From: Streptomyces sp. NBRC 110611
GTDB lineage: Bacteria > Actinomycetota > Actinomycetes > Streptomycetales > Streptomycetaceae
Reading direction: 5' to 3'
Length of the DNA stretch: 64,000 nucleotides
Assembly: GCF_001590865.1 (NCBI RefSeq)
Contig: NZ_BBUY01000004.1
Location: forward strand, 257,922-321,921
The notes under the pieces were generated by a model. It saw only the letters and a program-made list of their open reading frames with translations, made no database searches and had not been told where the DNA came from. Positions 33,764 to 41,902 of the stretch are shown one piece after another (within the stretch, counting starts at the first letter, position 1; every line of letters starts with the position of its first letter). Made by a program: the position numbers and the translations under genes.

Positions 33764-35101
33764 TCAGCGCATGCGCTGGACGACGTACCGCGCCAGAGCC
33801 AGTGTGGTGAGGCTCGGGTTGGCCGCCCCCGCCCGGGGGAAGAGGCACGGTCCGGCGACGGCCACCTCAGGGGCCTCCCGCAGCTGTCCGTTGACGTCCA
33901 CGTGCTCCCCGTCCAGCGGCAGGCCTCCGCTCTCGTGATCGAGCTCCCCGATCGTCGCGTCGTAGCTCACGGCGGTGCCCGGTTCCGCCTCGGCCCGGGC
34001 CAGGGCTTCGTCGAACGAGACGTACTCCTCGCGGAAGCGCGTGGTGAGCCCCGTGCGCCTGGCCAGTTCTCCCAGCAGATGGCGCTGGTCCCGGCGTACC
34101 GCGTCGAGAGCGGCACGGGCGGCCGGCTCCAGGGTCACGCTCGTCGCGTCGCCGGCCAGGACGGTGGACGTCGCCTCCGGCGGTTGCTCCCCCATGGCCC
34201 AGGCGTCCAGGAGGACCCCCTCGCCGTGCCGTTGGCGTTCGACGATCAGATTGGAGCGGGACGGCGCGTCGAACCCCGCGTACACCGATGACTCCATCGC
34301 CTCATGCCGACCGTGGGAGTCCACGACGAGCATCCCGCAAGCCACGTGATCGACAAGGGAGTACCGCCGCGGTTCCCGGCCGCGGCCGTGCAGCAGACCG
34401 TCGACCAGCTCGATGTTGCCGACGGTGCCCGCGCACAGGACGACGTGCCGAGCAGCGAGTGCGGGCCCGTCACCGTCGTCGAGGACCAGCGAGTAGCCGC
34501 CGGGCCGCTTCCGCACGGCACTGACGCGATGCCCCGCGAGGATGCGCTCCGACGGCAGGTCGGTGACCGGGGAGTACGCCTCCCAACGCCCCTGCCCCAA
34601 CGTCCTTATCGCCCGGGGAGTCGGCACCGCCGGGTATCCGAGCCCGGCCAGTTCCTTCACCATCTCCGCCTCTGTCGTGGTGCGGGCCTGCGTCAGCTGG
34701 ATTCCGCCGCACCACGTCCGCAGGGCCGCCTCGATGTGCGCATAGAGCCCCGGATCGTCGCCGGTTCCCAGCAATGCGCGCCGTACCTCATCCGGCCACT
34801 CGCGCAATACGTCGTCCTCGACCCGCAGACAGATCCCGCGCCAGTACAGGCTCCGCCCGCCGACGCGGCGCCGGTACCCGGATAACGGGCCGTACAGCGC
34901 GCCGGGTTGTGCGAGGAATGGGGCGAAGGACGGATCCTGCGCCGGGTCGGCCAGGTGAGCGGAGTCCTCGTCCGCGGCGATGTGCGCGCGTCCTCGGTGT
35001 GGGCCCGCCTCCAGCAACTTGTAGTCGCGACCGGCCAGTTCCAGTTCCGCGGCGACCGCCGCCCCTGCCATGCCGGCCCCGATTACCGCCGTATCCAGCA
35101 A
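33764..35101 (-). CDS. GMC-family FAD oxidoreductase
   Basis: The 445-residue protein starts with TAVIGAGMAGAAVAAELEL (FAD binding), has YRRRVGGRSLYWRGICLR (the GMC loop near the flavin), VVLCAGTVGNIELVDGLL, and ends with PCLFPRAGAANPSLTTLALARYVV, the usual C-terminal FAD segment with the active-site Asn. Relatives in aminoglycoside pathways oxidise the 6'-hydroxymethyl of a sugar to an aldehyde before a class III aminotransferase acts; this cluster has both. Codon 73 is TTA (34883-34885). A near-perfect StrR-type operator lies 131-159 bp upstream, making this a likely direct target of the cluster activator. Confidence 0.87.
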   Translation of the reverse strand: MLDTAVIGAGMAGAAVAAELELAGRDYKLLEAGPHRGRAHIAADEDSAHLADPAQDPSFAPFLAQPGALYGPLSGYRRRVGGRSLYWRGICLRVEDDVLREWPDEVRRALLGTGDDPGLYAHIEAALRTWCGGIQLTQARTTTEAEMVKELAGLGYPAVPTPRAIRTLGQGRWEAYSPVTDLPSERILAGHRVSAVRKRPGGYSLVLDDGDGPALAARHVVLCAGTVGNIELVDGLLHGRGREPRRYSLVDHVACGMLVVDSHGRHEAMESSVYAGFDAPSRSNLIVERQRHGEGVLLDAWAMGEQPPEATSTVLAGDATSVTLEPAARAALDAVRRDQRHLLGELARRTGLTTRFREEYVSFDEALARAEAEPGTAVSYDATIGELDHESGGLPLDGEHVDVNGQLREAPEVAVAGPCLFPRAGAANPSLTTLALARYVVQRMR

Positions 35102-35148
35102 AGTTCAGCCCCTTTTCCGTGTGGAAAGACATTCTTGATGTGCCGCTG

Positions 35149-35205
35149 TTGCGCGTCGCGCCATTGCGCCATTGCGCCGCTGCGCCGTAGCGCTGTTGCG
35201 CTCAC
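35149..35205. repeat. Degenerate 8-bp tandem repeat (TGCGCCNN)
   Basis: About seven consecutive 8-bp units built on GCGCC/GCGCT follow one another, including two exact copies of TTGCGCCA/TGCGCCAT. They lie 48-104 bp upstream of the GMC oxidoreductase start, between it and the StrR-type site. Confidence 0.65.
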
Positions 35206-35231
35206 GCCCGCCGCCCGCCCGCGCCACTCGT

Positions 35232-35260
35232 GTTCAACCAGGGAATTTCCCGGGTTGAAC
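35232..35260. promoter_or_regulatory. StrR-family operator upstream of the GMC gene
   Basis: The sequence reads GTTCAACCA, then 11 bases (GGGAATTTCCC), then GGGTTGAAC. StrR and NovG recognise GTTCRACTG-N11-CRGTYGAAC-type dyads, with the same 9-11-9 spacing. The GTTCAAC/GTTGAAC ends match exactly; the inner bases differ. The dyad is almost perfect over all 29 bp. It lies between the XRE regulator gene and the GMC gene, upstream of the latter. Confidence 0.75.
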
Positions 35261-35331
35261 ACCGCCGTCCGTGACGGAATCACGGGGCCGCTCTGCCGCC
35301 CGGCGGTATGGCAGGTCAACCTCGTGCGGCG

Positions 35332-35826
35332 TCAGCCGTGTTCTGCGGCGTCACCCTTCGGGCCCGGTGTCATCGCGGCATCTCCGACGCTGGACAGGCC
35401 CTGTACCCTGCGCGCCTCATCCACCATGATGAGCAGCGCATCCAGGTTGGCCGCGGAGAGTCCTTCCGCGCGCAGCGCGAGATTGCGGACCTTGGCGTCG
35501 CGCGGTTCCCCGGCCGGCGCGAGTTCGGAGCCGACACGGTCGGCCACTTCGTCGTGGAGGAAGTACTCCGGGGGTACTCCGAAGAATTCTGCCAGAACAT
35601 CGAGTTGATCAAGCGTGACATTGCTCTTCTTCCCCGTTGCGAGTTCCCACAGGTACGTCCCTGAGATCGTCCCTCCTGTGGCTTCCCGAACTTCTCGGGC
35701 CAGCCGGGCGTATCCGGGACGCGTATACCCGTCGGGATAGAGGGCGGAAATCAGCTGGTTGAGGCGCTGGCCGAATCTTCGCGGTAGCGCGCCGTCGCCT
35801 CGACGGGGGGCTGGAATTCTGGTCAT
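35332..35826 (-). CDS. EspR-like XRE-family DNA-binding protein
   Basis: The 164-residue protein has RFGQRLNQLISALYPDG, a helix-turn-helix with TGGTISGTYLWELATGKKSNVTLDQLDVLAEFFGVPPEYFLHDE (about 45-95), and a C-terminal helical part (LALRAEGLSAANLDALLIMVDEARR). This arrangement matches the EspR type of XRE proteins, which act as dimers. It is probably a cluster-situated regulator, lying beside the StrR-family gene and facing the same way. ATG 35826 is used; a longer frame lacks support. Confidence 0.8.
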   Translation of the reverse strand: MTRIPAPRRGDGALPRRFGQRLNQLISALYPDGYTRPGYARLAREVREATGGTISGTYLWELATGKKSNVTLDQLDVLAEFFGVPPEYFLHDEVADRVGSELAPAGEPRDAKVRNLALRAEGLSAANLDALLIMVDEARRVQGLSSVGDAAMTPGPKGDAAEHG

Positions 35827-35997
35827 CCCCGCACCTACTCGCAGTCGGCGGTCGGCCACACGTGACGGCTGACCGGTACGGACAAGGTTGGTGCCGAATT
35901 CCTACCGCCATTCTTCCTGGTTTACAAGAGAGGTCGTAAGGGAAGCGTCGAGAACCGGTTCGGCGTCACCGCGAAGCCCCGTTCCCCTTCGCATATG

Positions 35998-37050
35998 TCA
36001 CGCACTGGCCTGTCCGCGCTGTTCCAGTTGTGCGGCGAATTCCTGCCAGACGCCCGAACAGCCCCGCGCCAGTTCCGCGATGGCTGCCGTACAGTGCATC
36101 GGCACGCTGTTCAGCAGCCGCTCCCACTCCTCGCCCTCCACTGCCTGGACCTCCAGCCAACGCAGCAGGGCGCGCCCGACCTCGTTGCACCGCAGTGAAG
36201 GATCCTGGCGCAGTTTCCGCAGCATGACGCGCCGGCTCTGCTCCATGACCTTCGGATCGGCCGTACCGCGCCGGCTGCCCGGCGCCGTGCCTCCGGCCGG
36301 TGACGGCGGGCCGGCCGTCCGCCGCCCGGCCGGTACCGGGTCCTGGCCACTGTGGATCCGCCGGCGCACATCGGAGGCGGTGCCCAGCGACACCCCTGCC
36401 GCACGGGCGATCTGACGCAGCGGCGCATCCGGGTGCTCGGCCAGCAATTCGCCGGCCAGCCTGCGTCCTTGGGCACCGTCGAGAGGCCGGACCCGTCCGT
36501 CCCGGCCGATCCGGGCGTCCACCTGGGGCACGCCCTCGGTGGACCGGCGCAGCGCCGCGATCGTCTTCGCGTCCAGCCCCGTGACCTCGCTGATCGCCTG
36601 GTTCGACCACTGGGCATGGGAACGGATGATGCGTTTGGCGGCCGCTGCGCGCTCCTCCACGGAGAGCGGGAGTCCGTGGGCGATGTTGGACCTGACCGCG
36701 AGGGGGAAGCAATCCTGTTCCGCCCCGTCGAAGAACCGCACCTCGATCTCGGTCTCACCGCGGAGTACGGCTGCCCGCAGCCGGTGCATGCCGTCGATGA
36801 CGCGCATGGTCGAGCGCTGCACGACGATGGGCGGCAGCCGCGCTCCGGATTCGGCCAGCAAGCGCGTGTGCTCGACGTTCTCTCCGGTGATACGGGGAGA
36901 GTCGGCAGGTAGGAGCGACCTGATGTCTATCCGAGTGGTCCCTCGCCCGACAGCGAGACCGCTGCTCTCGGTCCCGGATGCCGACTCGGATGCAGAAACG
37001 TTTCGGTGGCTGTTCTTCGCAGGCGAATCGGCGTGAACTGTCTCGATCAC
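35998..37050 (-). CDS. StrR-family pathway-specific activator
   Basis: The 350-residue protein has a ParB-like N-terminal domain (IDIRSLLPADSPRITGENVEHTRLLAES, LPPIVVQRSTMRVIDGMHRLRAAVLRGETEIEVRFFDG, VRSNIAHGLPLSVEERAAAAKRII) at about 40-150 and a helix-turn-helix (WSNQAISEVTGLDAKTIAALRR) just after it, followed by a second HTH-like stretch (PLRQIARAAGVSLGTASDVRRRI). This is the layout of StrR, NovG and Bbr, activators of aminoglycoside, aminocoumarin and glycopeptide clusters. It is the strongest evidence that 15-37 kb is a natural-product locus. A matching operator exists at 35232-35260. No TTA codon was seen. Confidence 0.9.
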   Translation of the reverse strand: MIETVHADSPAKNSHRNVSASESASGTESSGLAVGRGTTRIDIRSLLPADSPRITGENVEHTRLLAESGARLPPIVVQRSTMRVIDGMHRLRAAVLRGETEIEVRFFDGAEQDCFPLAVRSNIAHGLPLSVEERAAAAKRIIRSHAQWSNQAISEVTGLDAKTIAALRRSTEGVPQVDARIGRDGRVRPLDGAQGRRLAGELLAEHPDAPLRQIARAAGVSLGTASDVRRRIHSGQDPVPAGRRTAGPPSPAGGTAPGSRRGTADPKVMEQSRRVMLRKLRQDPSLRCNEVGRALLRWLEVQAVEGEEWERLLNSVPMHCTAAIAELARGCSGVWQEFAAQLEQRGQASA

Positions 37051-37805
37051 TGGGCAGCCTCTCGGTCAACGATCTCGTTGTTGCCAGATCCATCGCGACG
37101 AAGCGGAACAGAGCCTCCTCGAGCCGACCCGAGTCGCTCTCCGCTCAATCGGCCATCAGGTTCACGCACCCTACGTTGCGCAACAACTGCCCCGTCAACA
37201 ACAGCGAATGACAGCGAGCAAGATCAGCCAAGGTGCGAGATCGGCCATTCCCGACGGCAACCGGAAGCGTGTCGTTGGTGTGCTTCCTCGGCTGGTGGTT
37301 GTGGGTGGCAACAGGTGTGAACTGCGATGTTGACGTCTTGTGAGAGGCACGTGAACGGCCCTGACGGGACAGGTGTAGGCGCGGGTCGCAGGGCTGGGTG
37401 GCCGAATGGGCAAGGGGCGCGTTTATTGCAGGTTTCACCCAGTCAAGGCCCGCACCCCAGGACTCCTACGAGTGCCGCATCAAGGAGGGAATGCCCCGGC
37501 GCCAGACCGTCCGAGTGGGGGGAAGGGTGTGGGCGCCCTCAGCGCCGCATGAGAGGAAACCACTCCTCCTTCCCCTGCTCCCGTGGAGGTCCCCGTTGTG
37601 GATTCGAGCGAGGCGGAGGTGGTGACTGCCGCCGGTACGGCGGTCTTGGTACGGGGAGGGGTGGGCTTCGTGACGGTTCACCACGACGAACCGGGTGCTG
37701 CGGGGCAGCAGCCGCGGGCGGTGCAGGTGTGATCCGCGTCGGGGTGAGTGAGGAGGAGCGCGTCGAAGACATCAATCGGTGTCTTGACAGTGTCTGATTC
37801 CGCAC
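37051..37805. other. Long spacer with two short overlapping ORFs
   Basis: About 750 bp, the first half relatively AT-rich. Two short frames stand out at the end: GTG 37598-37732 (44 codons, GGAGG seven bases upstream, product with VVTAAGTAVLVRGGVGFVTV) and GTG 37729-37797 (22 codons, VIRVGVSEEERVEDINRCLD), overlapping as GTGTGA and stopping 8 bp before the decarboxylase gene. The second looks like the C-terminus of a PLP aminotransferase, so the pair may be the remnant of a broken gene. TTGCGCAA at about 37175 is a short palindrome. The StrR-family promoter must also be here. Confidence 0.35.
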
Positions 37806-38996
37806 ATGGACAGTGTGGATACTCCGGCGCTCGTCTACGTCGATGATGTGTTGGAGGCCAGCCTCACGGAGTATCGGGATTTCCTCGACCCTCTCGGTGT
37901 TGAGCTGTTGTATTCCGCCAAGCCCTGCACATTCGACTTCGTCGTGCGTGCCTGTGCGCGCCGCACCGCCGGGATCGACGTCAGCTCGCCCGGCGAAGCG
38001 AGACTGGTCCGCGAGTGGGCCGGCCCCTCGGTTCCGATGCACTGCACCAGCCCCGGCCTGACTGCCCGCAACTGGAAGGCCATTACCAGGCTGGCCGACT
38101 ACATCAACGTCAATTCCCTGCCCATGCTCAGGTGGGCACACCGCGCCACTGCGGACGCCGGTACCTCGATCGGCCTGCGGGTGAACACCGGCCACTCGGC
38201 GTCCAAGGACGTGCGGTACGACCCGGCGCGCCCCGGGGCGAAGCTCGGTGTTCCGCCGCAGGCGTTCGAGGCATGGGTGGCTGAGGGGCGCGGTCCGGCC
38301 ATCGGCGGTCTGCACTTCCACATCGGCTGTGAAGCGTCCGACTACGCCGCCGCGGCGGCCAGTGTGGAGTGGCTGGCGCGGGTGGCCGCCCGGCCCCTGT
38401 CCCGCCTGAACTACGTCAATGTCGGCGGGGGGTGGCTACGGCCTGCGATCATGCGGGGTGCCGAGGACTTCCGGGCCGCGGTCAACAGACTCCGCGCCTG
38501 CGGCGTACCACGCATCTTCACCGAACCGGGCACCAAAATCATCGGCGAAGCCGGTGCCCTGGCAGCCCGGGTCATCGATCTGTTCGACGCAGGGGCCGGG
38601 ATGGTCGCGGTGCTCGACGCCCACACCGGGCAGGCGCCGGAGACGGTCGAGTACGGCTGGGCCCCCGACCTGTACGCGCCGGGAAACGAGGCCACCGGCG
38701 AAGTCACCGGCGAGGCCACCGGCGAGGGCACCTGCGCGTACGAACTCGTGGGCTGCACACCGCATGTGGGGGACGTCTTCGGCCGGTATCGCTTCCGCCG
38801 TCCCCTGGAGATCGGGCAGCCACTGTTCTTCCACCGCCTGGGCGCCTACGCCCAGGCCCGCGCCACCCAGTTCACCGGGGTGCCACTGCCGTCCGTCTTC
38901 CGGATCACCGACTCCGGAGCCCTGGTGCTCGTGAAAGAAGCCGAGTTCGCCGACTACCGCACGCTATGGAGCACCGATGCCGACGATCGAGCATGA
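37806..38996 (+). CDS. Type III-fold PLP decarboxylase-like protein
   Basis: The 396-residue protein resembles the diaminopimelate/carboxynorspermidine decarboxylase group: the PLP lysine is in LLYSAKPCTFDFV (Lys38), followed by GIDVSSPGEARLV, RVNTGHSASKDVRYDP (carboxynorspermidine decarboxylase style), GLHFHIGCEASDY, LNYVNVGGGW, IFTEPGTKIIGEAG, and VGCTPHVGDVFG in place of the canonical CESxD loop. A decarboxylation of an amino acid is expected, substrate unknown. A GEVTGEATGEGT-type repeat in a loop (about 300) is unusual. It overlaps the DUF3326 gene by 20 bp. Confidence 0.75.
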   Translation: MDSVDTPALVYVDDVLEASLTEYRDFLDPLGVELLYSAKPCTFDFVVRACARRTAGIDVSSPGEARLVREWAGPSVPMHCTSPGLTARNWKAITRLADYINVNSLPMLRWAHRATADAGTSIGLRVNTGHSASKDVRYDPARPGAKLGVPPQAFEAWVAEGRGPAIGGLHFHIGCEASDYAAAAASVEWLARVAARPLSRLNYVNVGGGWLRPAIMRGAEDFRAAVNRLRACGVPRIFTEPGTKIIGEAGALAARVIDLFDAGAGMVAVLDAHTGQAPETVEYGWAPDLYAPGNEATGEVTGEATGEGTCAYELVGCTPHVGDVFGRYRFRRPLEIGQPLFFHRLGAYAQARATQFTGVPLPSVFRITDSGALVLVKEAEFADYRTLWSTDADDRA

Positions 38997-40140
38997 CATC
39001 ATCGACGTCCCGAAGCCGCAGGGGTCCCTGACCTGGCCCACGGTCACCGACCTCATGGCCCCGCACTACCCGTCGGAGACGGTGCCGGTCCGCCTCGCCC
39101 TCACCGGCCAGGCCGATGGTCAGCTGACCTTTGAGGTGACCGGCATACGCGGAGCCGATCCCGCCGCCCAGAAGTGGGGTCCGCTGTGGGACTTCCGGCC
39201 GCGCCGTCCGGAGCGGACCGGGCGCTTCGTCGTGGTACATGTGGTGCCCACCGGGATCCGCGCGGAGATCGGCGGATTCGCCGGCGATGCCACACCGGCC
39301 ACCAATCTGCTGGCCGGCACGTGTGACTACCTGCTGACGCACCCCAACGTCGTCACGGCCTCCGACCTGTACTGGTGCCGCGAGAACGTGCTGTACCTGG
39401 AGGGCAATCTGCTCAGCCGCTTCCTGCTCGGGCAGACCACCTGCGCCCCGCCCAGACACGGCGCCTCGGCGTGCTCGTCGACAAGCCCCACGCCCCCGAG
39501 TACCTCGACAACGTCCTGAACGCCATCCACGCCTGCCGCACCGTAGGCGGACTCACCATCGAGCAGGTGTGGGTCTCCGAGGAATCCCTGCGCGCCGAGG
39601 TCTTCTACAGTCCCTCCGGCCGGGCCCTGGGCAACATCGCCCGCATGGACCGGATCCTGGAGATCACCCGCGAAGCCGAGCACCAGGTCGACGCGCTGGC
39701 CATCACCAGCCAGACCGATGTCCGTCCGGACCTGCGCCGCGCCTACTACGCGGGCAAACCCGTCGCCAATCCCTGGGGCGGCGTGGAAGCCGTACTCACC
39801 CACGCCGTCACCACCATGACCGGCCTGCCCGCCGCACACGCGCCCATGCTCACCTCGCATGTCCATCTGGTGCCGCTCGACGGGGTGGTGGATCCCCGCG
39901 ACGGGGCGGAAACCATCTCCACCAGCTTCCTCTGCTCGGTCCTGCGCGGACTGTCCGCGGCCCCCCCCAGCCCGGCCCCGCCGGCGCCCCCGCACTCCCC
40001 GGCGACAACCGGCTCACCCCCGAGGACATCGGCGCACTCGTGCTCCCGGCCGGCGCCGTCGGCGGCATCCCCGCGTTCGCCGCCCTCGCCCAGCGCATCC
40101 CCCTCACCCTGGTGCGCCCACCCGGCTCTCCTGTCGATGA
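38977..40140 (+). pseudogene. DUF3326-like gene with two frameshifts
   Basis: Three successive frames together give a DUF3326-type protein. Frame one from ATG 38977 has VVHVVPTGIRAEIGGFAGDATPATNLLAG and LTHPNVVTASDLYW up to about 39442. There the match moves to the frame reading RRLGVLVDKPHAPEYLDNVLNAI through FLCSVLRGLSAAP. At the C8 run (39961-39968) it moves again to RLTPEDIGALVLPAGAVGGIPAF. Both breaks are in GC-rich stretches, the second in a homopolymer, so sequencing error is possible. Function of the family is unknown. The C-terminal end is unclear. Confidence 0.65.
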
Positions 40141-40266
40141 CGCCGTCGGACGGAGGGGATCCGGGGCATCCGGCTCCGCTCGGTCCGCTCCAGGGGAGCC
40201 GTCCCCGTCCTGGCGGCAGTACGTGAGCACCCGCGCCCCTGCTCCCCCCCCCAGCTTGGAGACCCC

Positions 40267-41790
40267 ATGCACTCGCCCTCCTCCGCATCCCCCCGTTCCA
40301 CAGCTGCCCGCCGCCTGGCCGACCCGTCGCGGCGGCCTGCCCGTTCCTCCTACGACGCCGTCATCGTCGGCGGCGGCCACAACGGCCTGGTGTCCGCCGC
40401 GTACCTCGCCCGCGCCGGCCTCGGCGTCCTCGTCCTGGAACGGCAGGACCACACCGGCGGTGCGGCCGTCTCGGCGCAGCCCTTCAGCGGTCACGACGCG
40501 CGGCTGTCCAGCTACTCCTACCTGGTCAGCCTGCTGCCGAAGAAGATCGTCAACGACCTCGGGCCGACGTTCCGCACGCGCCGGCGCCGCATCGCGTCCT
40601 ACACACCGACCACCGTGGACGGCCGGGCCACCGGGCTTCTCGTGGAGGACGACGAGGCCCGAACCCGCGCGTCCTTCCGTGACCTCACCGGCTCCGACCG
40701 CGAGTTCGACGCCTGGCAGCGCTTCTACGGTATGACGCAGCACGTCGCCGAGCGAGTCTTCCCCACCCTCACCGCCCCGCTGCCCAGCCGCGCCGAACTG
40801 GAGCGCCTCGTCGACGACCGGGCGGCCTGGGAGGCGCTGTTCGGGCGCCCGTTGGGCGAGACGGTCGAGGCGACGTTCTCCCATGACCTGGTGCGGGGCG
40901 TAGTGCTGACGGACGCGCTGATGGGGGCCTTCACCCACGCCCACGACGAGACGCTGCTACAGAACCGCACCTACCTCCAGCACGTGATCGGCAACGGCAC
41001 CGGGGACTGGAACGTGCCCGTCGGGGGGATGGGCGCGCTCACCGACGAACTCACGGACGCCGCCGTGGCCGCAGGCGCCGAAATCCTCGTCGGCCACGAG
41101 GTCGTACACATCGACACCGACGGTGCTCGCGCGGAAGTGCATTACCGATCGCAGGAGAATGAAGGGACGGTAGCCGCCGCCTGGGTCCTGGCAAACGTTG
41201 CCCCCACCACGCTTACCCGCCTCCTGGACGAGGAGCCCGACCCGGCACAATCAGCCCCGGAAGGCTCGCAGTTGAAGGTCAACATGCTGCTGCGCCGCCT
41301 GCCGGCCACGCCACCCTCCGAGATCTAGTGCCATTCGCTCACCGACCCCTCGGTCCTCGGACCGGATATGGCGGAACGCGGCTACCACACCCTCACTCTG
41401 TTCGCCCTGCACATGCCCGCCCGGCTCTTCGCGGGCGCGGGGGACACGGCGCGGGACGAGGCGCTGCGCGCCGTGCTGGCGCCACTGGACGCCTGCCTCG
41501 ACGAGCCGATCGCGGACTGCCTGGCGACCGACGCCGACGGCCGCCCCTGTATCGAAGCCAGGACTCCGCCCGATCTGGAAGCCGAACTGGGTCTGCCCGG
41601 CGGCCATATCTACCACCGAGACCTGTCCTTCCCCTACGGCGGCGCAGATACCGGCCGGTGGGGCGTGGAGACCAGGTACCCCAACGTCCTGCTGTGCGGG
41701 GCCGGCGGCAAGCGCGGCGGCGGGGTCAGCGGCATCCCCGGCCACAACGCCGCCATGGCCCTCCTCGGCACCCCGCAACGACCGACGTGA
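40267..41790 (+). pseudogene. FAD oxidoreductase (phytoene-desaturase-like) broken by TAG and deletion
   Basis: The first 353 codons give a PYROXD2/phytoene-dehydrogenase-like N-terminal part: VIVGGGHNGLVSAAYLARAGLGVLVLERQ, SYSYLVSLLPKKIV, VPVGGMGALTDELTDAA and VNMLLRRLPA. A TAG at 41326-41328 stops it, and the same frame goes straight on with CHSLTDPSVLGPDMAERGYHTLTLFALH and ends in PNVLLCGAGGKRGGGVSGIPGHNAAMALL, the C-terminal FAD segment. The residues normally between these parts (about 40-50) are missing, so a deletion as well as the stop has inactivated it. Its substrate is unknown. Confidence 0.75.
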
Positions 41791-41902
41791 GCACCGGGCA
41801 CCGTACGCCCCCGGCCACCGGAGACCAGGTCGACCGACCCCGCCGGCGGACGGGCGGCCCTGTCCCGGTCTGCTGTCAGTGGCCAGTGTTACGTTCTGTG
41901 AC

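Noticed and set aside
37388..37440. tRNA-like stretch (GGGTGGCCGAATGGGCAAGG)
   Set aside because: It resembles the 5' D-arm of a class II tRNA, but no matching acceptor strand, anticodon stem or T-loop follows.
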